This document shows positions 36,184-44,218 of a stretch of 64,000 bases of DNA, piece after piece. The stretch covers positions 1 to 64,000 of the forward strand of contig JAEEON010000044.1 of assembly GCA_016284305.1 (NCBI GenBank). Reading direction: 5' to 3'. Position 1 is the stretch's first letter. Each line of letters opens with the position of its first letter. Source of the DNA: Bacteroidales bacterium (GTDB lineage Bacteria; Bacteroidota; Bacteroidia; Bacteroidales; F082). The notes beneath the pieces are model-generated. The model saw only the letters and a list, made by a program, of their open reading frames with translations, ran no database searches and was not told the origin of the DNA. The translations under genes and the position numbers were made by a program.

Positions 36184-36957
36184 TTATAATTGAGTATTAT
36201 AGTCGAGCACCAGAGGCTTCTCTTCAGATAGCACAAAACGGTGCTGATAATCTTTGACTTTGAAAATGCAATCCATCTGCATGGGGATAAACCATTCAAC
36301 GACAAAGGCGAACAATGGTTTCAATTGATCGTTAAAGGCCAAGTATTCCTTTTGGTTGAGATCGAGCTTATGCACAATAAACTGAATCATGTCCTGCGAC
36401 GGGAAAGAATAATCCACTTTACAGCCGATGACTTCAGCCAGCATTTGAGTCAGGCTATCAAAGTCACCACGCAGCTGGGTGATGTTCAATAAGAGCGGTG
36501 CCATGGTCCGCACATAGGGATTGGTCTCAGCCTGGAGGTCATAGTTGAAGAACAACTTCAACAATAAGGCTGGCTCTTCTTCAATCATGCGCTGGGCATT
36601 CAGATGGATGTTCAGCGAACGGTTAAAGAAGAAAGAGTCAAAAGGCTGGAAGTATTTCTGGATGCTCCTCTCCTCTTCATAGATTTCGTTGACTCGCAGG
36701 GAGAAATCGCGACTTTCACGGTTTCTCAGTTCTTCGGGGTCAAAGAACAGCTTCTCTGGAAGGATGTCGTAAAGGCCGTTTCTGGAGATGGAGATGGTCT
36801 TTGCGTTCGGATCACACGACTTCAAGTCGCCCGAATAGTTTCTCGAGAAGAAACTCCCATAGTTGACCGTCCACTCCTTGATGTCGGGAAAGAAAACCGA
36901 AAGCAGCAATTCAGCAGACAGTTCCTCAAAACTGGGGTCGATATTGAAGTTTGACAT
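36184..36957 (-). CDS. tssG: T6SS baseplate protein TssG-like (module B)
   Basis: 257 residues, collinear with the module-A copy (FSRNYSGDLKSCDPN, RNGLYDILPE, PFDSFFFNRSLNI, NPYVRTMAPLLL, VVEWFIPMQMDC). The predicted role is the TssF partner in the baseplate wedge. It lies between E1 and tssK with gaps of 9 and 21 nt, so the E1 gene is in the same transcription unit as the baseplate genes. Confidence 0.7.
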   Translation of the reverse strand: MSNFNIDPSFEELSAELLLSVFFPDIKEWTVNYGSFFSRNYSGDLKSCDPNAKTISISRNGLYDILPEKLFFDPEELRNRESRDFSLRVNEIYEEERSIQKYFQPFDSFFFNRSLNIHLNAQRMIEEEPALLLKLFFNYDLQAETNPYVRTMAPLLLNITQLRGDFDSLTQMLAEVIGCKVDYSFPSQDMIQFIVHKLDLNQKEYLAFNDQLKPLFAFVVEWFIPMQMDCIFKVKDYQHRFVLSEEKPLVLDYNTQL

Positions 36958-36966
36958 GTTTATTCG

Positions 36967-38175
36967 TTATTTGATGATGATTGGGTAACGCTCTTCATCG
37001 CCACTGAGTTCAACGTGATAAACGGCGTTCTCCGTGGTGATTTCAATGACATCATAATATGGGATGCCAATTTCACGCAGCGTCAGTCGCTGGTATGGGA
37101 AAGACTCATTGATGTTTTCGAAAGCGTTTTGGTTCAAATCCGCCCTTGAACGGGTGTAGAGATCGTAGTTTGAGTCAATATAGTCCGAGATCTTCGACTC
37201 AGGCAACATGGGGGTAAACCGTTGGTTGTCGTTTTTGGAGACGATGAGATCGACGAACTTGTCGTTTCGAAGGTTGATTTCCACTTCGTTGACGCCCAAG
37301 GTGTTCTTGATAAGGGTGAAGACGTCATTGATACGCATGTCGGCAGTAAGCGTTGGCATTTTGACAATGTCGGTCCAGCATTCATGCGACGGGCAATCTT
37401 CAAAGAATGCTGAGGAGTCGTAAACGGAGATGTGGTTGTGCATGCCTTCATAATGGAACCATTGTCCCAGGAGTGTAGTGAACACCCCCGACTCCACTTC
37501 ATCTTTGTGGATCAGCTTCATAGCTTCTTGGACTTCAACGGCGCCGATAATCGAGGCGATGACAGGTGTGGTTGGGATGCGTCCTTGTTTCTCGTTACGA
37601 TGGGCGACACCTGCGCATGAGAGTTGTTGGAAGATGTTCTGTTTGGCGTTCTCGGTAAGACCGCATTCATAGCAGTTTACACCTTGCTTGAAAACCCGAA
37701 CGTTACCCGTTAGGTTCTCCATGCCACCTTCGACCCAGGGTACATTGGCACGCATGCACAGACGGTTCAGTTGCAAACGAGCCAAACGACTGTCGAGGCA
37801 ACCGATCACGACATCCATCTTGCGATACAAGCCCAAACCCACATCGGTATTGAGTTTGCCGCAGATGCACTGGACGTTGATATTCGGGTTGATCTCACGC
37901 GCTTTGCGACAAGCCACTTCCGCCTTGAAATAGCCCTTGTCGGCGTCCTCTTCCCTGAACAACACCGAACGGGTCAGGTTGCTGTATTCGATGGTGTCGA
38001 AGTCAACAATATAGATGTTTCCCACACCAAACAAGGCCAAATTCTTGATCACCTCGTTGCCCAAGGCACCGGCACCAATCACCAAGACTTTGGCGTTCTT
38101 GACGACGTCCATCTTGTACCACGACAACAAGTCGAAGACCTCCTTGCCCCATTCTTTGATTTCCAGTTCTTCCAT
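36967..38175 (-). CDS. E1-like ubiquitin-activating enzyme with ubiquitin-fold-like C-terminal domain
   Basis: 402 residues of the ThiF/MoeB/E1 superfamily. Adenylation domain: VLVIGAGALGNEV (GxGxxG at 34-39), IVDFDTIEYSNLTR (Asp58/Asp60, Asn66, Arg69), KAEVACRKAREINPN, and GCLDSRLARLQLNRL. Candidate zinc ligands are Cys168/Cys171 (CYEC) and Cys261/Cys266 (CPSHEC). Candidate catalytic Cys is Cys187 in QQLSCAG, at the place occupied by the active Cys in Uba3/SAE2-type E1s. Residues about 270-402 form a separate domain ending LTLREIGIPYYDVIEI..., resembling the ubiquitin-fold domain with which eukaryotic E1s recruit E2. Expected to adenylate the Ubl C-terminal Gly, load it on Cys187 and pass it to the E2 at 45374. 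Plain MoeB/ThiF sulfur-transfer enzymes lack such a C-terminal domain. Confidence 0.82.
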   Translation of the reverse strand: MEELEIKEWGKEVFDLLSWYKMDVVKNAKVLVIGAGALGNEVIKNLALFGVGNIYIVDFDTIEYSNLTRSVLFREEDADKGYFKAEVACRKAREINPNINVQCICGKLNTDVGLGLYRKMDVVIGCLDSRLARLQLNRLCMRANVPWVEGGMENLTGNVRVFKQGVNCYECGLTENAKQNIFQQLSCAGVAHRNEKQGRIPTTPVIASIIGAVEVQEAMKLIHKDEVESGVFTTLLGQWFHYEGMHNHISVYDSSAFFEDCPSHECWTDIVKMPTLTADMRINDVFTLIKNTLGVNEVEINLRNDKFVDLIVSKNDNQRFTPMLPESKISDYIDSNYDLYTRSRADLNQNAFENINESFPYQRLTLREIGIPYYDVIEITTENAVYHVELSGDEERYPIIIK

Positions 38176-38184
38176 GATTAGCGT

Positions 38185-39465
38185 TTATTTTAAGTTGTAA
38201 ACCACGCCGACTTCCACACTCGGAATCACGGCCTTGCCTCCATTGCTGAGCACTGCGGCATGGCTTCCAGGAAGGAAATGCTCCGTTTCAGCAGCAGTTC
38301 CAAAGGTCCCCAAAGGGAAGTCCAACTTCAATCCGGCATTCAAAGCCACTGGCGATCCTTTGAAAGGAACATAGGCTCCTAAGGCCAAGTTGCCCCAAAG
38401 GACAAACGACTTCAGCTCGGGCTCGAACTCGGCATCATAACAATCCAAATTTTCGCCATAGCCTAACTCGGTGATATTCTCAAGGGTGACATCCCATTGG
38501 GAATAATAGCCTTTCAGATCATATTTTCCAGCACCTTCAAACGAAGAAGATACTTTGATGGAGGGAGTCAATCCCAACTTTGCATATACCGTCACACGGT
38601 CCTTGATGGGCAAACCGATGCTCAAACGCACGGGAATGTCGAGATAGGTCAAGGAAAGTTCTTCATTGAGATCCCTGAACGCATAGATGGCGTTAGCATC
38701 GTCGTTGTCATTGTCCTTGCCGGTGATGGTAGTGGAATACTCTGCCAAGTTCGCCGACATCTTGAATGAACGAATGCCCAATCCTGCTTCAACCGAGATC
38801 GGGAATGAAGGCGAAAATGAAGCGGTTCCAAAATAGACAGCCAACTGTTTTGCCCAATTGACATCGTTGGCCCACTCCTCGGGAGTACTCTTGCCCATGA
38901 GAACGGGACCTAAGCCAATCTCCAAACCAATCACGGGACTCGTAGGTGGAAGAGCCGCGCCTTTCAAGATTTTGACCTCTTGATCTAAGTCTTTGATTTT
39001 CTGATTACAAGCGTCAATCACTTTATTCATCTCTTCAATAGACTTCTCTTGATTTATAATGGTCTCTCTATAATGGGCCATGGTTTCTTCGCTGGCCAAG
39101 CCATCATGGCTTGTTGCCTCACGCAATTCATCCAATGTCTTGTTCAGGGTCTCAATCTCAGTTTCGTAGTCTTTGACTTTCTTGCGAAGCCTCTTCACTT
39201 CAGAATCCCCTCCACCAGGCTTAATGCCTTTGAGCTCCTTGTTGGCTTTGTCAAGGTCTTCTTGAAGCGTCTTGACCTTGGCACGAAGCTCATCAACGAC
39301 CTCATAGTTGACCGACTGGATCACGTCTTCAACGTTTCCCTTGTAATACTCCACCTTGATTCGTTTGCCGTCCTTGGTCTTGCCTCGAACGGTTGAAAGT
39401 TGTGATTGGGAATAGGCTGTTGCAGTGACAGCGGAGACCACAAGAAATAAAAACAACTTTTTCAT
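38185..39465 (-). CDS. Outer-membrane beta-barrel protein with N-terminal coiled coil
   Basis: 426 residues: signal peptide (ATAYSQSQ, about 19), a charged heptad-rich segment at about 55-170 predicted as coiled coil, then about 250 residues of alternating amphipathic strands typical of small OMPs (GLEIGLGPVLMGKS, SVEAGLGIRSFKMS, LGAYVPFKGSPVALNAGLKL) ending in VVYNLK. Located between E1 and the RING gene. Inference: the coiled coil crosses the periplasm and the barrel anchors the apparatus in the outer membrane, the task TssJ has elsewhere. It has no module-A paralogue, so both modules would have to share it. Confidence 0.65.
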   Translation of the reverse strand: MKKLFLFLVVSAVTATAYSQSQLSTVRGKTKDGKRIKVEYYKGNVEDVIQSVNYEVVDELRAKVKTLQEDLDKANKELKGIKPGGGDSEVKRLRKKVKDYETEIETLNKTLDELREATSHDGLASEETMAHYRETIINQEKSIEEMNKVIDACNQKIKDLDQEVKILKGAALPPTSPVIGLEIGLGPVLMGKSTPEEWANDVNWAKQLAVYFGTASFSPSFPISVEAGLGIRSFKMSANLAEYSTTITGKDNDNDDANAIYAFRDLNEELSLTYLDIPVRLSIGLPIKDRVTVYAKLGLTPSIKVSSSFEGAGKYDLKGYYSQWDVTLENITELGYGENLDCYDAEFEPELKSFVLWGNLALGAYVPFKGSPVALNAGLKLDFPLGTFGTAAETEHFLPGSHAAVLSNGGKAVIPSVEVGVVYNLK

Positions 39466-39482
39466 ATGATACTATTTTTAAA

Positions 39483-41828
39483 TCATTTGTCTTTTTCGAT
39501 GTAAGTGAACTTGGTGTTGCCAATGAAGAAACAGCTACCATGGCTCAGAAGGATGGAGTCGCCCTCCTTAAGCGCACGCTGGTCTTCTCCATAGGTCGTA
39601 CCGTCAGTGAGCGCATGGCAATACGGATGGTCGTTGTCGATGTACAACTCCACCTGTTTATCCATGATTTGGTCACTCGGATCCCAGTTCATTTGGATGA
39701 CGCAGTTGGGTGAGCTGCCGATGGTGACGTGGTTGGAACCTCCAGCAACGTTCATCCATTTGTAGATGGCGATGTCGCGCTCCTTGGTAGGACCTTCAAT
39801 ATGGAGATAGTAGTTTTCCGAAGTGTAGTGAACCACAGCTATGGAAGCGCCCAGACCTGCGGCATAGACCATGAAGCCAAACATGCCGATGACCTCCATG
39901 TTAATCATATATACGGCGACAAAACTCAGTGCCACCGAAACCAGACCGCCAATGAAGGCTTCCTTGAACTGGATATCGGTTTTCTTCGACAAGAGATAGG
40001 TGATGCTGATACCGAAGAACAGCCACGGCACCCAGTCAATCCACCAACAGTTGCTCGACTTGCCCAAGGCGATGATGATCACAGCGCCCAGCAAGAAGGC
40101 CAAGCAACCGATAATGGCATTGCCCAGGGAGCGGGCAAGGATGAGCAAGATGGTTTTGAAGGTCTTCTTTCTGAACTCGATCAAATAGCTGAACAAGAAA
40201 GTAATGACGAAGCCTAAGATGAGGCCGCACATCAACAAGGGTTGGATCTTTTGCACAAACTCATTGGCAAACAGCTCAGCATTCTCTCCATGGAACAGGC
40301 CGACGATCCAGCGAATCAAAGTCTCAAAGACAGGGATGCTGGGGATCACCTTGAACAGGAGCCATGAAATCAGACCGCCTGCCAAACCATAGAGGAGCCA
40401 GGAGGTGAAATAGGGTGAGTTGCGTTCGTCCGTCAGGCGTTTCTTATTATAGAAATAGATGCCTTCCTTGCAGCTGTTAAGTCCGTACTCAGGGCAACGG
40501 TCGTGATTTTCTTCCCAACACTCCCAGTGTACGGTATGTTGGCATTTGGTGACGATGAGATCGCCCTCCTCGAAGTTGTCCTTGCAGTAGTAGCACTGTT
40601 GAAGCACCACATTCTTGCCATCGTCTCTTACATCGGATGGTTTGAACTTCTTCACGTATTTCTTGCGGAAGATCTTATATTGAACCCAAGGCACCAGGAA
40701 TTGCATGACGAGATAGGTCAGGACGATGAATCCCAAGCCTAGCAGAAGTCCATAAAGCAGGATGGAGAGTTTACCACGGTTGGTTGCCACCTCAGCGGGA
40801 GCCAAGGTAATGGGCGACAGTGCAGAACCGAAGGAATACTTTTTCTCGCCGTGTGCCTTGGCCTTGTCGATATCCAAGAAGAGGTTCAGCGGCTGTCCGT
40901 TATAGGTCACCTTCTCTCCTACCGTATAATACATACGATAGTCCATGGCGATGGAGTCGATGGCACCAAGCAGCATGGATTTCAAGGAATCGATGGAATA
41001 CTGTGGATAGAAACGTCCTTCGGGCGTGCGGTGGCACATGAACTTAAACTCGTTCTCCATCTCAGGCTCGAGTTCCTCGCCGAAATAGATGCAATAGATG
41101 GCTTTAAGTTGATCTGGAATGGTCAGGTAATCGGGATTGTTGAAAAGCAACTTGTCGCGGAAGAAGGTTTCGTCCTCGTCTTGCTCCACCTTACCGGACA
41201 GGATGAACAGCATCTTGTCGGAAAGCGTATCGGCACTCAGCTCTTGGTTGTGAGGGATGTCGGGATAGAAACATTCGTCCTCATCCAAGTTGGCGATTTC
41301 CTGGATTTTGGAGATGACTGAAGCATAAATCGACTTTTCTTCCTCTGCCTGCGACACCATGTTGTCGCGACGCACAAAGGAGCGGATGCTCTCGCCAGCA
41401 TAGACCCTCTCGGTCTCGGTGACGTCAGAGCCCATCATGGTGATATAAACCTTAACATACTCGGGCAGAGCATCAACGAAGGTGACGATGGCCTCTTTCA
41501 CTTTCAGGTAGTCCTCTTCACTGAGCATGGAACCTTGGTCAGCCAGGATCACGATGGTCAGGTTGTTGGAAACCAATTTCCGACTCGAGATATCGACCAA
41601 GCTATCGATAGTCAGCTCGATGGTATCGCCATTGACGATTTCAAAACACCGACAGTCATTAGCATTCAAACCGAAATAAGGGACTTTGACACCGTCACGC
41701 ATCAGTTTGAAGTCAACGAAACGGGTGACATCTGTCGATTCCACCGATCCAAACTCCATCTCAACCTGAGCAAAAGCAGGTCGGAGAAACAATGTGATAA
41801 ATAACAGTAATATTGATAAACGTTTCAT
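39483..41828 (-). CDS. Seven-TM protein with vWA-like, RING-H2-like and FHA-like domains (candidate E3, module B)
   Basis: 781 residues, collinear with the module-A protein. Signal peptide; periplasmic vWA-like domain (ILADQGSMLSEEDY, a near-canonical DxGS metal-site loop); TM1 near 355-375 with a basic cytoplasmic flank; RING-H2-like finger C412, C415, C429, H431, H434, C437, C445, C453, with seven residues between the last pair; six more TM helices; cytoplasmic FHA-like domain (HVTIGSSPNC and LSHGSCFFIGNTKFTYIE). Only the last knuckle departs from classical RING spacing. It is flanked by JAMM and OMP genes. The candidate role is to bring the charged E2 to substrates at the inner membrane; a purely zinc-binding structural finger is the alternative. 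Confidence 0.68.
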   Translation of the reverse strand: MKRLSILLLFITLFLRPAFAQVEMEFGSVESTDVTRFVDFKLMRDGVKVPYFGLNANDCRCFEIVNGDTIELTIDSLVDISSRKLVSNNLTIVILADQGSMLSEEDYLKVKEAIVTFVDALPEYVKVYITMMGSDVTETERVYAGESIRSFVRRDNMVSQAEEEKSIYASVISKIQEIANLDEDECFYPDIPHNQELSADTLSDKMLFILSGKVEQDEDETFFRDKLLFNNPDYLTIPDQLKAIYCIYFGEELEPEMENEFKFMCHRTPEGRFYPQYSIDSLKSMLLGAIDSIAMDYRMYYTVGEKVTYNGQPLNLFLDIDKAKAHGEKKYSFGSALSPITLAPAEVATNRGKLSILLYGLLLGLGFIVLTYLVMQFLVPWVQYKIFRKKYVKKFKPSDVRDDGKNVVLQQCYYCKDNFEEGDLIVTKCQHTVHWECWEENHDRCPEYGLNSCKEGIYFYNKKRLTDERNSPYFTSWLLYGLAGGLISWLLFKVIPSIPVFETLIRWIVGLFHGENAELFANEFVQKIQPLLMCGLILGFVITFLFSYLIEFRKKTFKTILLILARSLGNAIIGCLAFLLGAVIIIALGKSSNCWWIDWVPWLFFGISITYLLSKKTDIQFKEAFIGGLVSVALSFVAVYMINMEVIGMFGFMVYAAGLGASIAVVHYTSENYYLHIEGPTKERDIAIYKWMNVAGGSNHVTIGSSPNCVIQMNWDPSDQIMDKQVELYIDNDHPYCHALTDGTTYGEDQRALKEGDSILLSHGSCFFIGNTKFTYIEKDK

Positions 41829-41838
41829 AATGTGACAA

Positions 41839-43437
41839 TTAAACTCTCTTTCTTCTAATCCATTCTTTCATTTGGGTCATCGTTGTAGAACCCGTCTTGG
41901 CAAAGCTGCCTGATGAGTTGCGCGTCCAGACATCCAATTCATTATCCGTCTTACAGCTGACCAGGAACTGGCATCCGTTAAGTTCGGAGGCATATTTTTG
42001 AAGTGAAGCTTCCGTCAGGTCATCGTCATTGATCAGGCAACCGCGTTTTTCATCATTCTCATAGGGCAAGCAGCAACCTACTTGGATATAGCCATTTTCT
42101 TCTTCACCAAACAAGTAGCCGATAACACCTTTAACATTGGAGAACAAGGCGTTATCCACTTGGTTGATGGCATGGCCTGCGAAGCCGATGTGGTGTAGTC
42201 CTTCCCCATTCAATGCAAGGTTGAAATAGTCGGGGTTGGCTTTGAATTCCTCAAGCAGGTCGTTAGCCTGATAACCGTTACGGTTCATCTCACGGCTTTG
42301 GCGATAGATCTCTTCAAAGGAGAACCAACGTTTCACCTCCTCTTGGTTGTTCATCTTGCCATCGGCCTTTGCGGTGAAGAATCCCACCTTGAAATCTGGT
42401 GTATTGGTGTCGATGACAATGGCTATCAGACGTTTAGGATGGTCAGGATAGGTCAGCTGACGTTGCACGATCAAGTCTTGGTTCGACAGGAAGAGTCCCA
42501 ATCCAGGGTGCGAGTGCATCCAGCAGGTGAGCACATAGTCGCGTTTCGACTTGGTAGCCAGAGTGTTGATGACCGATGCGGTGTTGATTCCAATCTTCTT
42601 GCCAAAGTTCAGGCTATACTCACCAAAGTCGGCGTCATCGCCAGGTTCAACCATGTACTCCAAGCTGATGTTGTAGCGATTCGGTTTTCCTTGTTCGTGA
42701 TCCCAGCAACCGAGGATGAAGCACCCCGTCTCGTTGGTCCTGCCACCATCTTCGAGGGAATTGTTGAAGAAGTCGTACAGTTTTTTGATGAGTGCGGCAC
42801 TGAAATACACCTTGTTGATGGCCGTATCGGTGAACACCATGTCCATGTCGAAAGCGAGGTATTCGTTGAGATGGTCGTAAACATGTTGCAGTCCCTTTTC
42901 ATAAACGATCGACTCGTCATTGATCATGTTGAGCACATTAGGATCGTTGGTCTCAGGTTTCACGGCTGGTCTTTTTCTCTTTCGTTGGACAACGAAGATA
43001 AAGATACCGATAAGCAGGAGCAGTGCGGCAGAGCCAATGATATAGATAATATTGCGTTTCGACGCGGATCCTTTGAATTGGTTGCCGGGTTTCAGTCGCT
43101 CCATCTGCGGCATCATATCCACGTTGATGGTGATTTGTTCACCATTAAAGAGCCCTGGCACACTCACTTTGTCATTGGTTGAAAGTCCAATAGGATGAAG
43201 GATGTAAGGCTCTGAATTTGACATGAAGAGGCAAGTATCGCGTCCTCCCCATTCGAAGCAGTTGCGGATGGGATCGTTGGTGATGGCTTTCTTCACGAAC
43301 TCAAGGTGCCCGGAAGGCACGTTGACGCTGAGTTTTCTGCCATCGAAGCTCATCGTTGGGTTTTGTCCCATCAACGCTGAAGCTGACAACAGGATGACAC
43401 TGATAAACAAGCCAATATAATACTTTGTCTTAATCAT
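41839..43437 (-). CDS. Membrane-anchored JAMM/MPN metalloprotease (candidate Ubl deconjugase)
   Basis: 532 residues. Signal peptide (ASALMGQ); a periplasmic domain of about 100 residues; a TM helix at 129-150 followed by QRKRKR, placing the rest in the cytoplasm. The JAB1/MPN core carries the full JAMM set: Glu236 in NETGCFILG, His308 and His310 in HSHPG, Ser318 and Asp321 in SNQD. JAMM enzymes with these residues cleave isopeptide bonds after ubiquitin-like C-termini. The two Ubl genes already end at Gly, so maturation is unnecessary and deconjugation is the likelier task. About 130 C-terminal residues of unknown fold follow. There is a 4-nt overlap with the coiled-coil/TM gene. Module A has no counterpart. 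Confidence 0.82.
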   Translation of the reverse strand: MIKTKYYIGLFISVILLSASALMGQNPTMSFDGRKLSVNVPSGHLEFVKKAITNDPIRNCFEWGGRDTCLFMSNSEPYILHPIGLSTNDKVSVPGLFNGEQITINVDMMPQMERLKPGNQFKGSASKRNIIYIIGSAALLLLIGIFIFVVQRKRKRPAVKPETNDPNVLNMINDESIVYEKGLQHVYDHLNEYLAFDMDMVFTDTAINKVYFSAALIKKLYDFFNNSLEDGGRTNETGCFILGCWDHEQGKPNRYNISLEYMVEPGDDADFGEYSLNFGKKIGINTASVINTLATKSKRDYVLTCWMHSHPGLGLFLSNQDLIVQRQLTYPDHPKRLIAIVIDTNTPDFKVGFFTAKADGKMNNQEEVKRWFSFEEIYRQSREMNRNGYQANDLLEEFKANPDYFNLALNGEGLHHIGFAGHAINQVDNALFSNVKGVIGYLFGEEENGYIQVGCCLPYENDEKRGCLINDDDLTEASLQKYASELNGCQFLVSCKTDNELDVWTRNSSGSFAKTGSTTMTQMKEWIRRKRV

Positions 43438-44207
43438 ATTGATGGGATGTTTTCTTCTTCTTTCTTCGGTTTCTTCTCCTTTTTGGGCTTTAACGCTTTG
43501 GCAGCCTTGACCTTAGTGCTGATCAGTGTGATGATCATGGTGATGGCTGCGACGATGCCCACAATCTCAAGGATGAGCGTCATGTTGATGGGGCTCTTGA
43601 TCACTTCCATGGCTTGGATCCGGGTATAGGTGTCCTTGATGTTTCTCCAGAGTGAGGTGAGTTCCTCATCTTCATCGACAAAATCGCGGTTAGCGCCATA
43701 TTCCACGGTGGCTTCCTCAACATAGCATTCTTGGGCCAGTTGTTTGACAATGCCGAGCGAGTCGATACGTTTGTTTTCGACGCAACGGCTCCCAGCCTCT
43801 TCCAGTTCAGCGAGATGTTCCAGATAGCGGTTCATCTTGATGTTGAGCTTTTCGAGCTTGTCTTGTTTTATCTTTTCCGCCTTCAACTCTTCGATACGCT
43901 TGCCGATTTGCTGGTGCAAGACGGTGTAGTTGTCGTAAATCGTGTAGAGTTTTTTGTCGTAACGGAAGAGCTCGCTATAGTCGTTGTAGCACGACTCCAC
44001 CAACTTGATATGGTTTTTGTAGCGAGGTTCCAAGTTTTCGGCATCTTCGGCGGTCACAATCTGGCTGTCGAGTTTGACCAGTTCCTTGTAATAGCCATTG
44101 AGTTCTTCCTTGACCATATCGACAAGGTCGTCTTGGGCCATGGTTCTCATGGGCGACAGCAGTGCCATCATGGCAAGGAGAAGAAAACAACAACGATGGT
44201 TTTTCAT
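43434..44207 (-). CDS. Periplasmic coiled-coil protein with C-terminal TM anchor (module B)
   Basis: 257 residues: signal peptide (PMRTMAQ), a Lys/Glu-rich helical periplasmic part with heptad-like segments (RIEELKAEKIKQDKLEKLN), one TM at about 207-229 and a very basic cytoplasmic tail (about 28 residues). Same plan and position as 25990-26745 in module A. The ATG side is preceded by the periplasmic protein and the stop overlaps the JAMM start. A likely link between periplasm and the cytoplasmic baseplate. Domain not recognised. Confidence 0.6.
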   Translation of the reverse strand: MKNHRCCFLLLAMMALLSPMRTMAQDDLVDMVKEELNGYYKELVKLDSQIVTAEDAENLEPRYKNHIKLVESCYNDYSELFRYDKKLYTIYDNYTVLHQQIGKRIEELKAEKIKQDKLEKLNIKMNRYLEHLAELEEAGSRCVENKRIDSLGIVKQLAQECYVEEATVEYGANRDFVDEDEELTSLWRNIKDTYTRIQAMEVIKSPINMTLILEIVGIVAAITMIITLISTKVKAAKALKPKKEKKPKKEEENIPSI

Positions 44208-44218
44208 GATTCAGGGGT

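Noticed and set aside
36967..38175. Ordinary MoeB/ThiF sulfur-carrier adenylase for cofactor synthesis
   Set aside because: The extra C-terminal ubiquitin-fold-like domain, the candidate transfer Cys and the E2, Ubl and JAMM neighbours, with no thiamine or molybdopterin genes, fit an E1 better.
42298..43182. 294-codon open frame antisense to the JAMM gene
   Set aside because: Antisense of a gene with clear motifs; no recognisable domain.
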